Shown here piece by piece: positions 51,025-59,860 of a stretch of DNA of 64,000 bases. Position 1 is the stretch's first letter; each line of letters begins with the position of its first letter. Made by a program: the position numbers and the translations under genes. The notes under the pieces were generated by a model. It saw only the letters and a program-made list of their open reading frames with translations, was not told the origin of the DNA and ran no database searches. This stretch comes from JAFTYO01 sp045611785 (lineage in GTDB: Bacteria; Pseudomonadota; Alphaproteobacteria; RF32; CAG-239), in the NCBI GenBank assembly GCA_045611785.1, contig JAZKXV010000002.1, positions 46,862-110,861 on the forward strand, written 5' to 3'.

Positions 51025-51052
51025 AAAACTCTGATTTTTATCAGAGTTTTTT
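51025..51052 (+). terminator. intrinsic terminator after the 1022-aa gene
   Basis: AAAACTCTGA (51025-51034), 6-nt loop, TCAGAGTTTT (51041-51050) running into further T. Confidence 0.9.
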
Positions 51053-51091
51053 GTTATAAAAACATATATGTTTGATTCATGTATTTTTTGC

Positions 51092-51119
51092 TTGAAAAAA
51101 ATATCTTTAATGATAAATT
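51092..51119 (+). promoter_or_regulatory. probable gapA promoter
   Basis: TTGAAA at 51092-51097, 16-nt spacer, TAAATT at 51114-51119. The -10 is imperfect. A GC-rich leader hairpin (51142-51147 with 51154-51159) lies between it and the AGGAG ribosome site. Confidence 0.5.
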
Positions 51120-51141
51120 AACACCGAAAATAATAAACGCC

Positions 51142-51159
51142 GTGCGGGGCTGTCCGCAC
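51142..51159 (+). promoter_or_regulatory. GC-rich leader hairpin before gapA
   Basis: GTGCGG/CCGCAC with a 6-nt loop, followed by ACAATTTTTT and then AGGAG. It resembles a small terminator just ahead of the ribosome site, so it may act in attenuation or simply protect the mRNA 5' end. Confidence 0.45.
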
Positions 51160-51180
51160 ACAATTTTTTAGGAGAATAAT

Positions 51181-52185
51181 ATGATTCGCGTAGGTATTAA
51201 CGGTTTTGGACGTATTGGTCGTTTAGTATTCCGTGCTGCTCAAAAAAGAGATGACATTGAAATTGTTGGCATCAATGACTTAATCGATGTTGAATATATG
51301 GCTTATATGTTAAAATATGACACAATGCATGGTCGTTTTGACGGCACAGTTGAAATTAAAGATGGCAAACTCGTTGTTAACGGTAAAGCTATTCGCGTAA
51401 CAGCAGAAAAAAATCCTGCAGATTTAAAATGGGATGAAATTGGTGCTGAATATGTTGTTGAATCAACAGGCTTATTCTTAACAAAAGAAAAAGCTCAAGG
51501 TCACATTGATGCTGGTGCAAAATATGTTGTTATGTCTGCTCCTTCTAAAGATGATACTCCAATGTTTGTATGCGGTGTTAACACAGATACATATCAAAAA
51601 GGTACACAATTTGTTTCTAACGCATCTTGCACAACAAACTGCCTTGCACCTATCGCAAAAGTTTTAAACGATGCTTATGGCATTAAAGATGGTTTAATGA
51701 CAACTGTTCACGCAACAACAGCTACACAAAAAACTGTTGATGGTCCTTCTGTTAAAGACTGGAGAGGCGGTCGTGCTGCTGCTGGCAACATCATCCCTTC
51801 TTCAACAGGCGCTGCGAAAGCTGTGGGTAAAGTTATTCCTGAATTAAACGGTAAATTAACAGGTATGGCTTTCCGCGTTCCTACTTTAGACGTTTCTGTT
51901 GTTGACTTAACTGTTAACTTAGCAAAACCTGCTACTTATGCAGACATTTGCCAAGCTATGAAAAAAGCTTCTGAAGGCGAATTAAAAGGCATTTTAGGTT
52001 ACACAGAAGATGCTGTTGTTTCTTCTGACTTCTTAACAGATTCTCGTACATCAATTTTTGATGCTACAGCTGGTATTCAATTAACTGATACTTTCGTAAA
52101 AGTTGTTAGCTGGTACGACAACGAATGGGGTTACTCTAACAAAGTTCTTGACTTAGTAGCTCACATGGCAAAAGTTAACGGCTAA
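51181..52185 (+). CDS. gapA: glyceraldehyde-3-phosphate dehydrogenase (type I)
   Basis: Oxidises glyceraldehyde-3-phosphate to 1,3-bisphosphoglycerate. GINGFGRIGR opening, Asp33 in GINDL (favours NAD over NADP), catalytic Cys150 in SCTTNC, His near 177 in TVHATT, and the C-terminal WYDNEWGYSNK. 334 residues. The codon usage is strongly biased to AAA/GTT/GCT forms, as in highly expressed genes. AGGAG before the ATG. Confidence 0.99.
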   Translation: MIRVGINGFGRIGRLVFRAAQKRDDIEIVGINDLIDVEYMAYMLKYDTMHGRFDGTVEIKDGKLVVNGKAIRVTAEKNPADLKWDEIGAEYVVESTGLFLTKEKAQGHIDAGAKYVVMSAPSKDDTPMFVCGVNTDTYQKGTQFVSNASCTTNCLAPIAKVLNDAYGIKDGLMTTVHATTATQKTVDGPSVKDWRGGRAAAGNIIPSSTGAAKAVGKVIPELNGKLTGMAFRVPTLDVSVVDLTVNLAKPATYADICQAMKKASEGELKGILGYTEDAVVSSDFLTDSRTSIFDATAGIQLTDTFVKVVSWYDNEWGYSNKVLDLVAHMAKVNG

Positions 52186-52197
52186 TTTTAAGCTATA

Positions 52198-52254
52198 ATC
52201 CCCGCCGTTTAAAAGTGGCAGAATTGTCATCTTTTAATGACGGGGATACTTTTT
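52198..52254 (+). terminator. terminator or attenuator between gapA and pgk
   Basis: ATCCCCG (52198-52204) pairs with CGGGGAT (52241-52247), an inner TTAAAAG/CTTTTAA helix extends the stem, and a run of seven T follows. It lies inside the 89-bp gap before pgk, so it would cut gapA transcripts and let only part read into pgk. Confidence 0.75.
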
Positions 52255-52274
52255 TTATTTATAAGGAAAATTTA

Positions 52275-53486
52275 ATGAAAGAATATAAAACCATTGAAGA
52301 TTTAGGAAACTTAGAAGGCAAAGTTGCAATGCTTCGTGCCGACTTAAACGTTCCTATGAATGAAAATTTTGAAGTTACCAACACTGCTCGTATTGATAGA
52401 ACAGTTCCAACAATTAAGCTCTTAATGAAAAAAGGTGCAAAAGTTGTTGTAATTTCTCACTTCGGCCGTCCTGAAGGCAAAGGTGATATGAAAAACTCAT
52501 TATCACATGTTGCTCCGGAATTAGAAAAAGCATTAGGTTCAAAAGTTGTTTTCGTTGAAGACTGCGTAGGTCAAGTTGTTGAAGATGCTGTAAATAATAT
52601 GAAAGCTGACGAAGTATTGTTGTTAGAAAACTTACGTTTCTACAACGAAGAGAAAAAAGGTAATGAAGAATGGGCAAAAGAACTCACAAAAGTTGCAGAC
52701 GTATATGTTTCTGACGCTTTCTCTACCGCTCACAGAGCTCACGCTTCTATGGTTGCTGCAGCTCAAAACTTACCATCTTCAATGGGCTTATTAATGGCTG
52801 AAGAAGTTGACGCTTTATCAAAAGGCTTAAACAATCCGGAACGTCCTTTAATGGCTGTTGTAGGCGGTTCAAAAGTTTCCACCAAGCTTGACTTGTTAAA
52901 TAATTTAGTTAAAAAAGTTGATAAATTGGTAATTTCAGGCGGTATGGCTCATACATTCTTAAAAGCAAAAGGTTTTGATGCCGTTAATGAAGAAAACTCT
53001 CTTGTACAAATGGATATGTTAGATACAGCAAAAGAGATTATGGCTACTGCTCAAAATAATAATTGCGAAATTTTATTACCATTAGATTTAGTTGCAGCAA
53101 AAGAATTTAAACCAAATGCTGAACACAAAACTGTTGATTTAGAAAATATTCCTGCATCTGGTTGGGAACTTTTAGACGTTGGTGAAAAAACCATCGCTCT
53201 TATCTGTGCTAAATTAGAAGAATGCAAAACTTTGGTATGGAATGGTCCTTTGGGCGTATTCGAAATGAAACCTTTCGATACAGCTACAAACACTGTTGCT
53301 CAAAAAGCTGCTGAATTAACTTTAGCCGGCAAATTAACAACCGTTGCCGGTGGTGGCGATACTGTATCAGCTTTAGCAAATGCAGGTGTTGCAGATAAAT
53401 TTACATACATTTCAACTGCCGGTGGCGCATTCTTAGAATGGATGGAAGGAAAAGAGCTTCCAGGCGTTGTAGTTATGAAAAAATAA
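52275..53486 (+). CDS. pgk: phosphoglycerate kinase
   Basis: Makes ATP from 1,3-bisphosphoglycerate. LRADLNVPMN at the start, VVISHFGRPEG, LLENLRFY, the VVGGSKVSTKLDLL stretch, WNGPLGVFE and GGGDTVSAL. 403 residues from ATG 52275 with AAGGAA upstream; an in-frame GTG at 52215 lies inside the terminator-like hairpin and is unlikely. Same high-expression codon bias as gapA. Confidence 0.98.
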   Translation: MKEYKTIEDLGNLEGKVAMLRADLNVPMNENFEVTNTARIDRTVPTIKLLMKKGAKVVVISHFGRPEGKGDMKNSLSHVAPELEKALGSKVVFVEDCVGQVVEDAVNNMKADEVLLLENLRFYNEEKKGNEEWAKELTKVADVYVSDAFSTAHRAHASMVAAAQNLPSSMGLLMAEEVDALSKGLNNPERPLMAVVGGSKVSTKLDLLNNLVKKVDKLVISGGMAHTFLKAKGFDAVNEENSLVQMDMLDTAKEIMATAQNNNCEILLPLDLVAAKEFKPNAEHKTVDLENIPASGWELLDVGEKTIALICAKLEECKTLVWNGPLGVFEMKPFDTATNTVAQKAAELTLAGKLTTVAGGGDTVSALANAGVADKFTYISTAGGAFLEWMEGKELPGVVVMKK

Positions 53487-53497
53487 TCTTAAAACTC

Positions 53498-53528
53498 TAA
53501 ACCCCGATATAAAAAATATCGGGGTTTA
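53498..53528 (+). terminator. intrinsic terminator after pgk
   Basis: A 13-bp stem (53498-53510 with 53516-53528) and a 5-nt A loop, followed by GTTTATTTA. Confidence 0.88.
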
Positions 53529-53562
53529 GTTTATTTAATATGTTAATACTTTTTTACACAAA

Positions 53563-53590
53563 TTGATTTTTGACATTGTTTGACTATAAT
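53563..53590 (+). promoter_or_regulatory. pnuC-nadR promoter, likely giving a leaderless transcript
   Basis: TTGATT at 53563-53568, 16-nt spacer, perfect TATAAT at 53585-53590. The pnuC ATG (53597) begins 7 nt after the -10 box, right where transcription should start. Confidence 0.7.
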
Positions 53591-53596
53591 AGCACC

Positions 53597-54241
53597 ATGA
53601 AAATTATGAATATGTTAGAAAATTGTTGGCTAATTGTTGCAACACTTTCTGTTTTAATTGTTTCGTTGATACTTGGAGATTCCATTATGGGTATTACCTC
53701 TGCCATTAGTGGAATAATGTGCGTTGTTCTGACAGCAAGAGGAAAAATATCCGCCTATTACTTTGGAGTAGTAAATTGTATTTTATATTCCATCATCGCT
53801 TACCAACAAACCTTATACGGCGAAACACTATTAAACACTTGTTACTATCTTCCATTACAATTTATCGGATTTAAGGTTTGGAAAAAACACCTCAATGAAA
53901 CATATACAGTACAGCCAATATCTTTATCTTTTAATGAAAAAATTATACTGATTACCGGTATTATCTTAGGAACATTATGTTTAGGTCTAATATTGCAAAA
54001 TTATGGTGATAAAATTCCGTTTATTGATGCATTTACCACTGTCGCATCTGTTATTGCTATGACACTTTCTGCCAAAAGATATTCCGAGCAATGGTATATT
54101 TGGATTTCTATTAACATACTTTCAATCTATATGTGGACGAACCGTTATTTAAGCAACGGAGAAAATATTGCCACACTTATGATGTGGATTGTATTCCTGT
54201 TAAACTCATTTTACGGATTATATAAATGGCAGAAAAAATAA
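53597..54241 (+). CDS. pnuC: nicotinamide riboside transporter PnuC
   Basis: Facilitates uptake of nicotinamide riboside, which NadR then traps by phosphorylation. About seven membrane segments and the PnuC features WxxxNxxxSIxxY-like spacing: YFGVVNCILYSIIAYQQTLYGE early and EQWYIWISINILSIYMW late. 214 residues from ATG 53597. There is no ribosome site; the -10 box ends 6 nt before the ATG, suggesting leaderless translation. Its end overlaps nadR by 16 bp. Confidence 0.92.
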   Translation: MKIMNMLENCWLIVATLSVLIVSLILGDSIMGITSAISGIMCVVLTARGKISAYYFGVVNCILYSIIAYQQTLYGETLLNTCYYLPLQFIGFKVWKKHLNETYTVQPISLSFNEKIILITGIILGTLCLGLILQNYGDKIPFIDAFTTVASVIAMTLSAKRYSEQWYIWISINILSIYMWTNRYLSNGENIATLMMWIVFLLNSFYGLYKWQKK

Positions 54242-55245
54242 AAGGATTTATATATAAAGTAGGAATGTTTGGAACGTGTGCAAACCCCTTACACCAAGGA
54301 CACATCTCCACTATTATAAAAGCTGCAAGCGAATGCGAAGAGCTTTTTATTGTTCTAAGTTACAGCAAAAATCGTGATGAAACAAATGTACATATTCGCC
54401 ATAAATGGATTGAACAAACTGTAGCTTACCTACCCAATGTAAAAATCATTGACCTTGAAGATGATGCATCTACCAAAGAAGCATATTCTGAAGCAGATTG
54501 GAAAGCCGGTGCTGAAAAAGTAAAGCAACAAATTAACAAACACATAGATGCAATTTATTGCGGCTCAGACTATAAAAATGACTGCCCGTATATGAGATAT
54601 TATCCGGATACAAAAATTGTTTTTATTGAACGTAACCAAATACCGATTTCTTCTACTCAAATACGCAATAATCCGTTAACTCACTGGAATTATATAGCAA
54701 AAGCAGCTCAACCGCATTTTGTTCGCAAAGTTTTAATAATTGGGCACGAAAGTACCGGAAAATCTATAATGACACAAAACTTAGCAACAATATTTAATAC
54801 CGAATATGTTGCAGAATATGGGAGAGAAGTTTGCGAGCGTTGTGGCGGAACTGAAAATATGAAAAGGGAAGATTTTGAAGAAATTATATTGCGCCACAGA
54901 GAATTAATCAAAAACGCTACTTTTTCTGCAAACAAACTCTTATTCATAGATACAGATGCCATAACAACATATTGGTATGCAAAGCTAAGCAATATAGAAA
55001 TAAAAGCACCTAAACCTGATGCTTTTGACTTAGTAATCTTCTTAGATTCTGACGTTCCTTTTATTCAAGACGGACTTCGTGATGAAAACAACAACACAAT
55101 TGAAACTCGCAACAAAGTATCTGATGATTTGAAAAATTTTTATAAAAGCTTTGGTTATGATTTTTATATTGTAAGAGGATCGTTATATAGCGAGCGTCTT
55201 GACCAAGTTTTAAAAATATTAAAAAGCAAGTTTGCTCTTGATTAA
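54226..55245 (+). CDS. nadR: NadR-like bifunctional NMN adenylyltransferase / ribosylnicotinamide kinase
   Basis: N-terminal nucleotidyltransferase: VGMFGTCANPLHQGHIS (the HxGH-type site), and ISSTQIRNNP. C-terminal kinase: Walker A GHESTGKS, EYGREVCE and LFIDTDAITTYWYAKL. It converts nicotinamide riboside to NMN and NAD. 339 residues. It lacks the N-terminal helix-turn-helix of enterobacterial NadR, so it is enzymatic only. Coupled to pnuC by overlap, forming a two-gene NAD salvage unit. Confidence 0.93.
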   Translation: MAEKIKGFIYKVGMFGTCANPLHQGHISTIIKAASECEELFIVLSYSKNRDETNVHIRHKWIEQTVAYLPNVKIIDLEDDASTKEAYSEADWKAGAEKVKQQINKHIDAIYCGSDYKNDCPYMRYYPDTKIVFIERNQIPISSTQIRNNPLTHWNYIAKAAQPHFVRKVLIIGHESTGKSIMTQNLATIFNTEYVAEYGREVCERCGGTENMKREDFEEIILRHRELIKNATFSANKLLFIDTDAITTYWYAKLSNIEIKAPKPDAFDLVIFLDSDVPFIQDGLRDENNNTIETRNKVSDDLKNFYKSFGYDFYIVRGSLYSERLDQVLKILKSKFALD

Positions 55246-55256
55246 TTACCACACAT

Positions 55257-55297
55257 AAAAAATGAGCTCACTTATCAAAAGTGAGCTCATTTTTATT
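55257..55297. terminator. bidirectional terminator between nadR and the AapJ-like gene
   Basis: A 13-bp stem (55261-55273 with 55279-55291) and 5-nt loop, flanked by A6 on the left and TTTTATTTT on the right; serves both convergent genes. Confidence 0.92.
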
Positions 55298-55299
55298 TT

Positions 55300-56313
55300 C
55301 TAAATAAATGGTTCAACCGTAACAGTTCCGCCATCTTTAACAAGAGCAGCTTTACCTCTTTTTAATTTGAACATAGATTGAGACCCTAAGTTTCTATCAA
55401 AAATCTCACCCATATTACCGACATCAGCAACTGCCAACTTAAACCATTGCGGATTAACTTTTAAGAACTTCCATAAAATTTCTTCACCAAACAAGTTTTT
55501 ATTTTCTTGATTTTTCTTATAAACAAATTCTTTAGCATTTTCTTTTGTCATACCCATGTTTTCAGCAGCATATAGAGCATTAAGCACCCATTTTGCCACG
55601 ATTCGCATATGATTATTATGTGGAGATACATATGCATACACAGCTCTATGAGCAAACTCTTCAGGTAAAACAATTAACTCTTTTCCGGGACTGTCTTTTA
55701 TTATAGATTGTAATGAAAGACCTTGGAATGTAAGCAAATCACATCTTTTTAACAAAAATGCATTTCTGGCTTTTCTTAAAGACTTAAATGCCATAATACG
55801 AAAACCTAATTTGTATTCTTTATTATAAGATTTCAAATTATCTAAATAATCTGCACCGGCAAAAACACAAACTTTCTTGCCTGTAAAATCTTTCATTGAT
55901 GTAATGTCTTTAGGTGCTTCTTTAGCTGCAAACATTTGCCTATCATAATATAACAAACCTACTGCCGAAGCTCTTTGTTTAGCTTCCATGGCAGCCATAG
56001 AAACATTATTACTAAGCATAACATCAATTTTTCCGGAAACTAAAGCATTTTCAATTTCATGTGATTTGACATTAACCATTTGAATTTTTTTGCCATTACC
56101 ATACATTGCCCAAGCAAAAGCTCTGCATATATCTGCATCATAACCCTTCCACATATCGTCTTCTCTATATGCAAAAGTATCAGTACTTAAATTAGTACCA
56201 CATCTAACTACACCATTATCTAATAAGCTAATTTCTGTAGCATCAGCCTTAATTGGTAATAAACAAAACAAAAGTATTGCAAAACTAAATTTTAACTTCA
56301 TTTTTCTAACCAT
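55300..56313 (-). CDS. AapJ-like periplasmic amino-acid-binding protein
   Basis: 337 residues with a signal peptide ending ADA. Family 3 solute-binding fold: GVVRCGTNLSTDTFAY, the WKGYDADICRAFAWAMYG stretch and the C-terminal WFKLAVADVGNMGEIFDRNLG match general L-amino-acid binding proteins (AapJ). No aapQMP permease or ATPase genes are adjacent, so it is an orphan here and may serve a transporter elsewhere or act as a sensor. Starts at ATG 56313 or 56301; neither has a clear ribosome site. TATAAT lies 15 nt upstream of 56313. Confidence 0.88.
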   Translation of the reverse strand: MVRKMKLKFSFAILLFCLLPIKADATEISLLDNGVVRCGTNLSTDTFAYREDDMWKGYDADICRAFAWAMYGNGKKIQMVNVKSHEIENALVSGKIDVMLSNNVSMAAMEAKQRASAVGLLYYDRQMFAAKEAPKDITSMKDFTGKKVCVFAGADYLDNLKSYNKEYKLGFRIMAFKSLRKARNAFLLKRCDLLTFQGLSLQSIIKDSPGKELIVLPEEFAHRAVYAYVSPHNNHMRIVAKWVLNALYAAENMGMTKENAKEFVYKKNQENKNLFGEEILWKFLKVNPQWFKLAVADVGNMGEIFDRNLGSQSMFKLKRGKAALVKDGGTVTVEPFI

Positions 56314-56361
56314 TTTATGTTAAACTAAATTATAGTAACTATTATATGTTAGGAATCATTA

Positions 56362-57021
56362 ATGAATAGTAAGTCTTTTATAAAAAATATTTTCATTATT
56401 CTATGCATAACTATGTTTGCATCTTCCGTTTATGCATCAGCAGTTCCGGAAAAAGAAGCAACCCAATGGGTCAATGCTAAAGGACAAAAGCTTATCAGCA
56501 CACTTTCATCAAGTGATATTGAAGAAAAATATAAAATATTAGATTCTATGTTCCACGAAGATATTGACACAGAATATATGGCACGATTTGTTATCGGAAA
56601 ATATTGGAAATTAATGGATGAAGATCAGAAAACTCAATATATTGACTTATTTAAACGCTATGCAATAAGCCTTTACAAAAATTATCCGTTAAACATTGAT
56701 ACTGAAGGTCTTGATTTTAGTGTGTTATCCGTTAAACAAAACCAAAAACTTACTGATGTAGCATGTTCAGTTACTCTTCCAAAAAAATATGCAACTGAAA
56801 AAATCCAAGATGTAAGTGTAAAATTTAAACTGACACAAGAAAATAAGAAAATCAAAATTGTTGATTTAATCCTTGGCCAAAGTAGTTTGTTGCAAACTTA
56901 TCGCTCTCGATTCTATAAAATGATTGAAGATCTTGATAATGAAATAAGTTGGTTTTTAGAAGACTTTACCGATATGGTTATTTCATCAGAAAAAACAGCA
57001 CAAGAAAAAGCAGATTATTAA
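56362..57021 (+). CDS. mlaC: MlaC-family periplasmic phospholipid-binding protein
   Basis: 219 residues with a signal peptide ending VYA and the MlaC/Ttg2D layout: a helical part (WVNAKGQKLISTLSS...YKILDSMFHEDIDTEYMARFVIGKYWKLMDEDQ) followed by a beta sheet and C-terminal helices (SSLLQTYRSRF). MlaC ferries phospholipids between MlaA and MlaFEDB. It is 30 kb from mlaEF. AGGAA before the ATG. Confidence 0.92.
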   Translation: MNSKSFIKNIFIILCITMFASSVYASAVPEKEATQWVNAKGQKLISTLSSSDIEEKYKILDSMFHEDIDTEYMARFVIGKYWKLMDEDQKTQYIDLFKRYAISLYKNYPLNIDTEGLDFSVLSVKQNQKLTDVACSVTLPKKYATEKIQDVSVKFKLTQENKKIKIVDLILGQSSLLQTYRSRFYKMIEDLDNEISWFLEDFTDMVISSEKTAQEKADY

Positions 57022-57101
57022 TAAACTAATTTCATTTTTAAGTTGAATTTGTGTGCTAAAGCCTATATTATGCCTTTAGTTTAAAAAGGAAGAATATAGA
57101 A

Positions 57102-58424
57102 ATGACAAATGTAAAAGTAAGATTCGCACCAAGTCCAACCGGATATATGCATATTGGCAATATCCGTACAGCATTATTTAATTGGCTTTGGGCAAAAAAA
57201 ATGGGCGGAAATTTTATGCTCCGCATTGATGACACTGATTCTGCTCGTTCTAAAAAAGAATATGAAGATTATTTGCGTGAAAGTTTAGAATGGTTAGGAT
57301 TAACCTGGGAAGAAGAAGCCAGACAATCTGTTCGTTTTGAACGTTACAATGAAGTAACTCAAAGATTAATTAAAGAAGGCAGAATTTACCCTTGTTATGA
57401 AACTGCCGAAGAATTGGAATTTAAACGTAAGCGCGCTATGAATAAGGGCTTACCACCAATTTATGACAGACAAGCTCTTAGTTATACAGCTGAAGACATT
57501 AAGCAATTTGAAGCCGAAGGCAGAAAACCTCACTATCGTTTCAAACTTATTGATGGCGAAATATCTTGGAACGATGTTGTAAGAGGTGTTGTTAAATATG
57601 AAGCTCAAAATCTTAGCGACCCTATAATCATTCGTGAAGATGGTTCTTATTTATATCACTTACCTTCTGTTATCGATGATTGTGATTTTGGTATCACACA
57701 CATTGTGCGCGGCGAAGATCACGTTACAAATACTGCTTCACAAATCCAAATGTTTGAAGCTATCGGGGGAACTGTTCCTACTTTTGCACATTTGCCTTTA
57801 TTAACCGGCAAAGAAGGAAAGCTTTCTAAACGTTTAGGTAGTCTTGGCGTAAAAGATTTAAAAGATGCCGGCGTTGAAAATATGGCAATTTGTTCATTTT
57901 TAGCAAGACTTGGAACATCTGATGCCATTGAACCATTTTATACATTAGATAGTTTGGCTCAAGCTTTAGACTTTAACAAAATCGGTAGAGCTCAACCAAA
58001 ATTTGATGAAGAAGAATTAAAACATTTCAACATTAAATACATACACAATCTTCCATTTGATATTGTTAAAAACAGAATTTCCGTAAGCGAAAGTTTCTGG
58101 CTCAAAATAAGAGCCAACTTAGAAAAAGTTGAAGATTATGCCGTTTGGAATGAAATTTGTAACGCAGAAATAGAGCCTGTTATAGAAAACAAAGACTTTA
58201 CTTCTGAAGCAGCCAACTTGTTACCAAAAACAAATTGGGATAATGATACATTTTCGGCATGGATAAATGATGTAAAAACTCAAACGGGTAAAAAAGGTAA
58301 AGATTTATTCCACCCGATTCGCTTGGCTCTTACAGGTCAAGAAAATGGTCCAGAACTTAAAGTTTTATTGCCTATTATCGGTTATGAAAAAGCATTTAAA
58401 CGCTTAAACGGCATCAAAGCATAA
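57102..58424 (+). CDS. gltX: glutamyl-tRNA synthetase
   Basis: Class I synthetase: FAPSPTGYMHIGN (HIGH motif at 17-20), DDTDSARS, and KLSKRLG (KMSKS motif) near residue 236. 440 residues, on the short side. Many alphaproteobacteria carry two GltX paralogs, one of which charges tRNA-Gln for later amidation, so tRNA preference is open. cysS follows 13 bp later. Confidence 0.96.
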   Translation: MTNVKVRFAPSPTGYMHIGNIRTALFNWLWAKKMGGNFMLRIDDTDSARSKKEYEDYLRESLEWLGLTWEEEARQSVRFERYNEVTQRLIKEGRIYPCYETAEELEFKRKRAMNKGLPPIYDRQALSYTAEDIKQFEAEGRKPHYRFKLIDGEISWNDVVRGVVKYEAQNLSDPIIIREDGSYLYHLPSVIDDCDFGITHIVRGEDHVTNTASQIQMFEAIGGTVPTFAHLPLLTGKEGKLSKRLGSLGVKDLKDAGVENMAICSFLARLGTSDAIEPFYTLDSLAQALDFNKIGRAQPKFDEEELKHFNIKYIHNLPFDIVKNRISVSESFWLKIRANLEKVEDYAVWNEICNAEIEPVIENKDFTSEAANLLPKTNWDNDTFSAWINDVKTQTGKKGKDLFHPIRLALTGQENGPELKVLLPIIGYEKAFKRLNGIKA

Positions 58425-58437
58425 AAAGGAAATTATA

Positions 58438-59817
58438 ATGACAGACATATATTTACATAATACACTAAAGCAACGAAAAGAAAAATTTATCCCAATAGAT
58501 GAAAAAAATGTACGTTTATATGTATGCGGACCAACCGTTTATGATCGAGCACATTTAGGTAATGCAAAAACATCTGTTGTGTTTGATGTTATGTATCGTA
58601 TGTTGTGTCAAGCATATGGAAAAAATCATGTAACTTATGTTTCAAACATTACCGATGTTGATGATAAAATTTTAAACAAACACCAACAAACAGGTAAGTC
58701 TATACGTGAAATTACTGAGCAAACTTATAATTGGTATCTAGAAGACATGGAAAAGTTAAATGTAAAGTCTCCTAACCATCGCCCTCGTGCTACCGAATAT
58801 ATTTCAGAAATGATTGATATCGTAAAATTATTACTTGAAAACGGTAACGCATATGAATCTGAAGGACACGTTTTATTTAATGTAGAATCAATGAAAAACT
58901 ACGGATACCTTTCCGGACGTTCTATGAAAGAAATGTTAGCAGGTGCTCGTATCGAAGTAGCTGATTATAAGAAAAATCCGGCAGACTTTATTTTATGGAA
59001 ACCTTCCGAAGAAAATCAGCCAGGTTGGGACAGCCCATGGGGATTCGGTCGTCCAGGATGGCATCTTGAATGCTCAGCAATGAGTTCAAAACTTCTAGGC
59101 AATGATTTTGACATTCATGGAGGCGGCTCCGATTTAATTTTCCCACACCATGAAAACGAGTGCGCTCAATCTACTTGTGCGTTTAAAGGATCTTCTTTTG
59201 CTCATTATTGGGTACACGCCGGAATGCTCATGGTAGATGGCGTAAAAATGTCAAAATCTTTGGGTAATTTCCATAATGTTGATGAAATTATATCAAAATA
59301 TCCGGCAGAAGCTTTACGTTTATTGTTTTTAACAACCCATTATCACCAACCATTTAACTTTACATTTAATGGTCTTGACCAGGCAAAAGCGACTCTTGAT
59401 AAATTTTATAATGCATTAATTAAAAACAAAGATATTGAAGCTATAAAAACTGATGCAAATGCTAAAATTGTAGACGCACTCAGAGATGATTTAAACACAC
59501 CTCTTGCAATTGCTGTTTTACATGAAATTGTTTCTAACTTAAACAAAGCTGAAAGCTCTGAAGAAAAAGCTAAATTAAAAGGTGAATTAATTGCAAGTGC
59601 TGAACTTTTAGGATTGTTGTATCAAGAACCGGAATGTTGGTTCAAAGGCAATACATCCGATGAAAATGATGATCAAATCGAAGCTCTTATTAATGCTCGT
59701 TTGGAAGCAAAAAAGAACAAAGATTGGGCTCGTGCAGATGCAATTCGCAATGAGTTAAAAGAACAAGGAATTATCTTAGAAGATGGACCGACAGGTACAA
59801 CTTGGAAAAGAGTATAA
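58438..59817 (+). CDS. cysS: cysteinyl-tRNA synthetase
   Basis: Class I synthetase with the zinc-site Cys30 in YVCGPTVYD, HLGN (39-42), further zinc ligands in GWHLECSAM and HHENE, and KMSKSLGN near 269. 459 residues. AAAGGAA before the ATG. Probably cotranscribed with gltX and ended by the terminator at 59827-59860. Confidence 0.98.
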   Translation: MTDIYLHNTLKQRKEKFIPIDEKNVRLYVCGPTVYDRAHLGNAKTSVVFDVMYRMLCQAYGKNHVTYVSNITDVDDKILNKHQQTGKSIREITEQTYNWYLEDMEKLNVKSPNHRPRATEYISEMIDIVKLLLENGNAYESEGHVLFNVESMKNYGYLSGRSMKEMLAGARIEVADYKKNPADFILWKPSEENQPGWDSPWGFGRPGWHLECSAMSSKLLGNDFDIHGGGSDLIFPHHENECAQSTCAFKGSSFAHYWVHAGMLMVDGVKMSKSLGNFHNVDEIISKYPAEALRLLFLTTHYHQPFNFTFNGLDQAKATLDKFYNALIKNKDIEAIKTDANAKIVDALRDDLNTPLAIAVLHEIVSNLNKAESSEEKAKLKGELIASAELLGLLYQEPECWFKGNTSDENDDQIEALINARLEAKKNKDWARADAIRNELKEQGIILEDGPTGTTWKRV

Positions 59818-59826
59818 CCTAAACAA

Positions 59827-59860
59827 AAACTTCGTTAGCCTAACTAACGAAGTTTTTTTA
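59827..59860. terminator. bidirectional terminator between cysS and der
   Basis: A 12-bp stem (59827-59838 with 59844-59855) and 5-nt loop, T7 on plus and A-rich left flank, reaching to the last base before the der stop. Confidence 0.92.
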
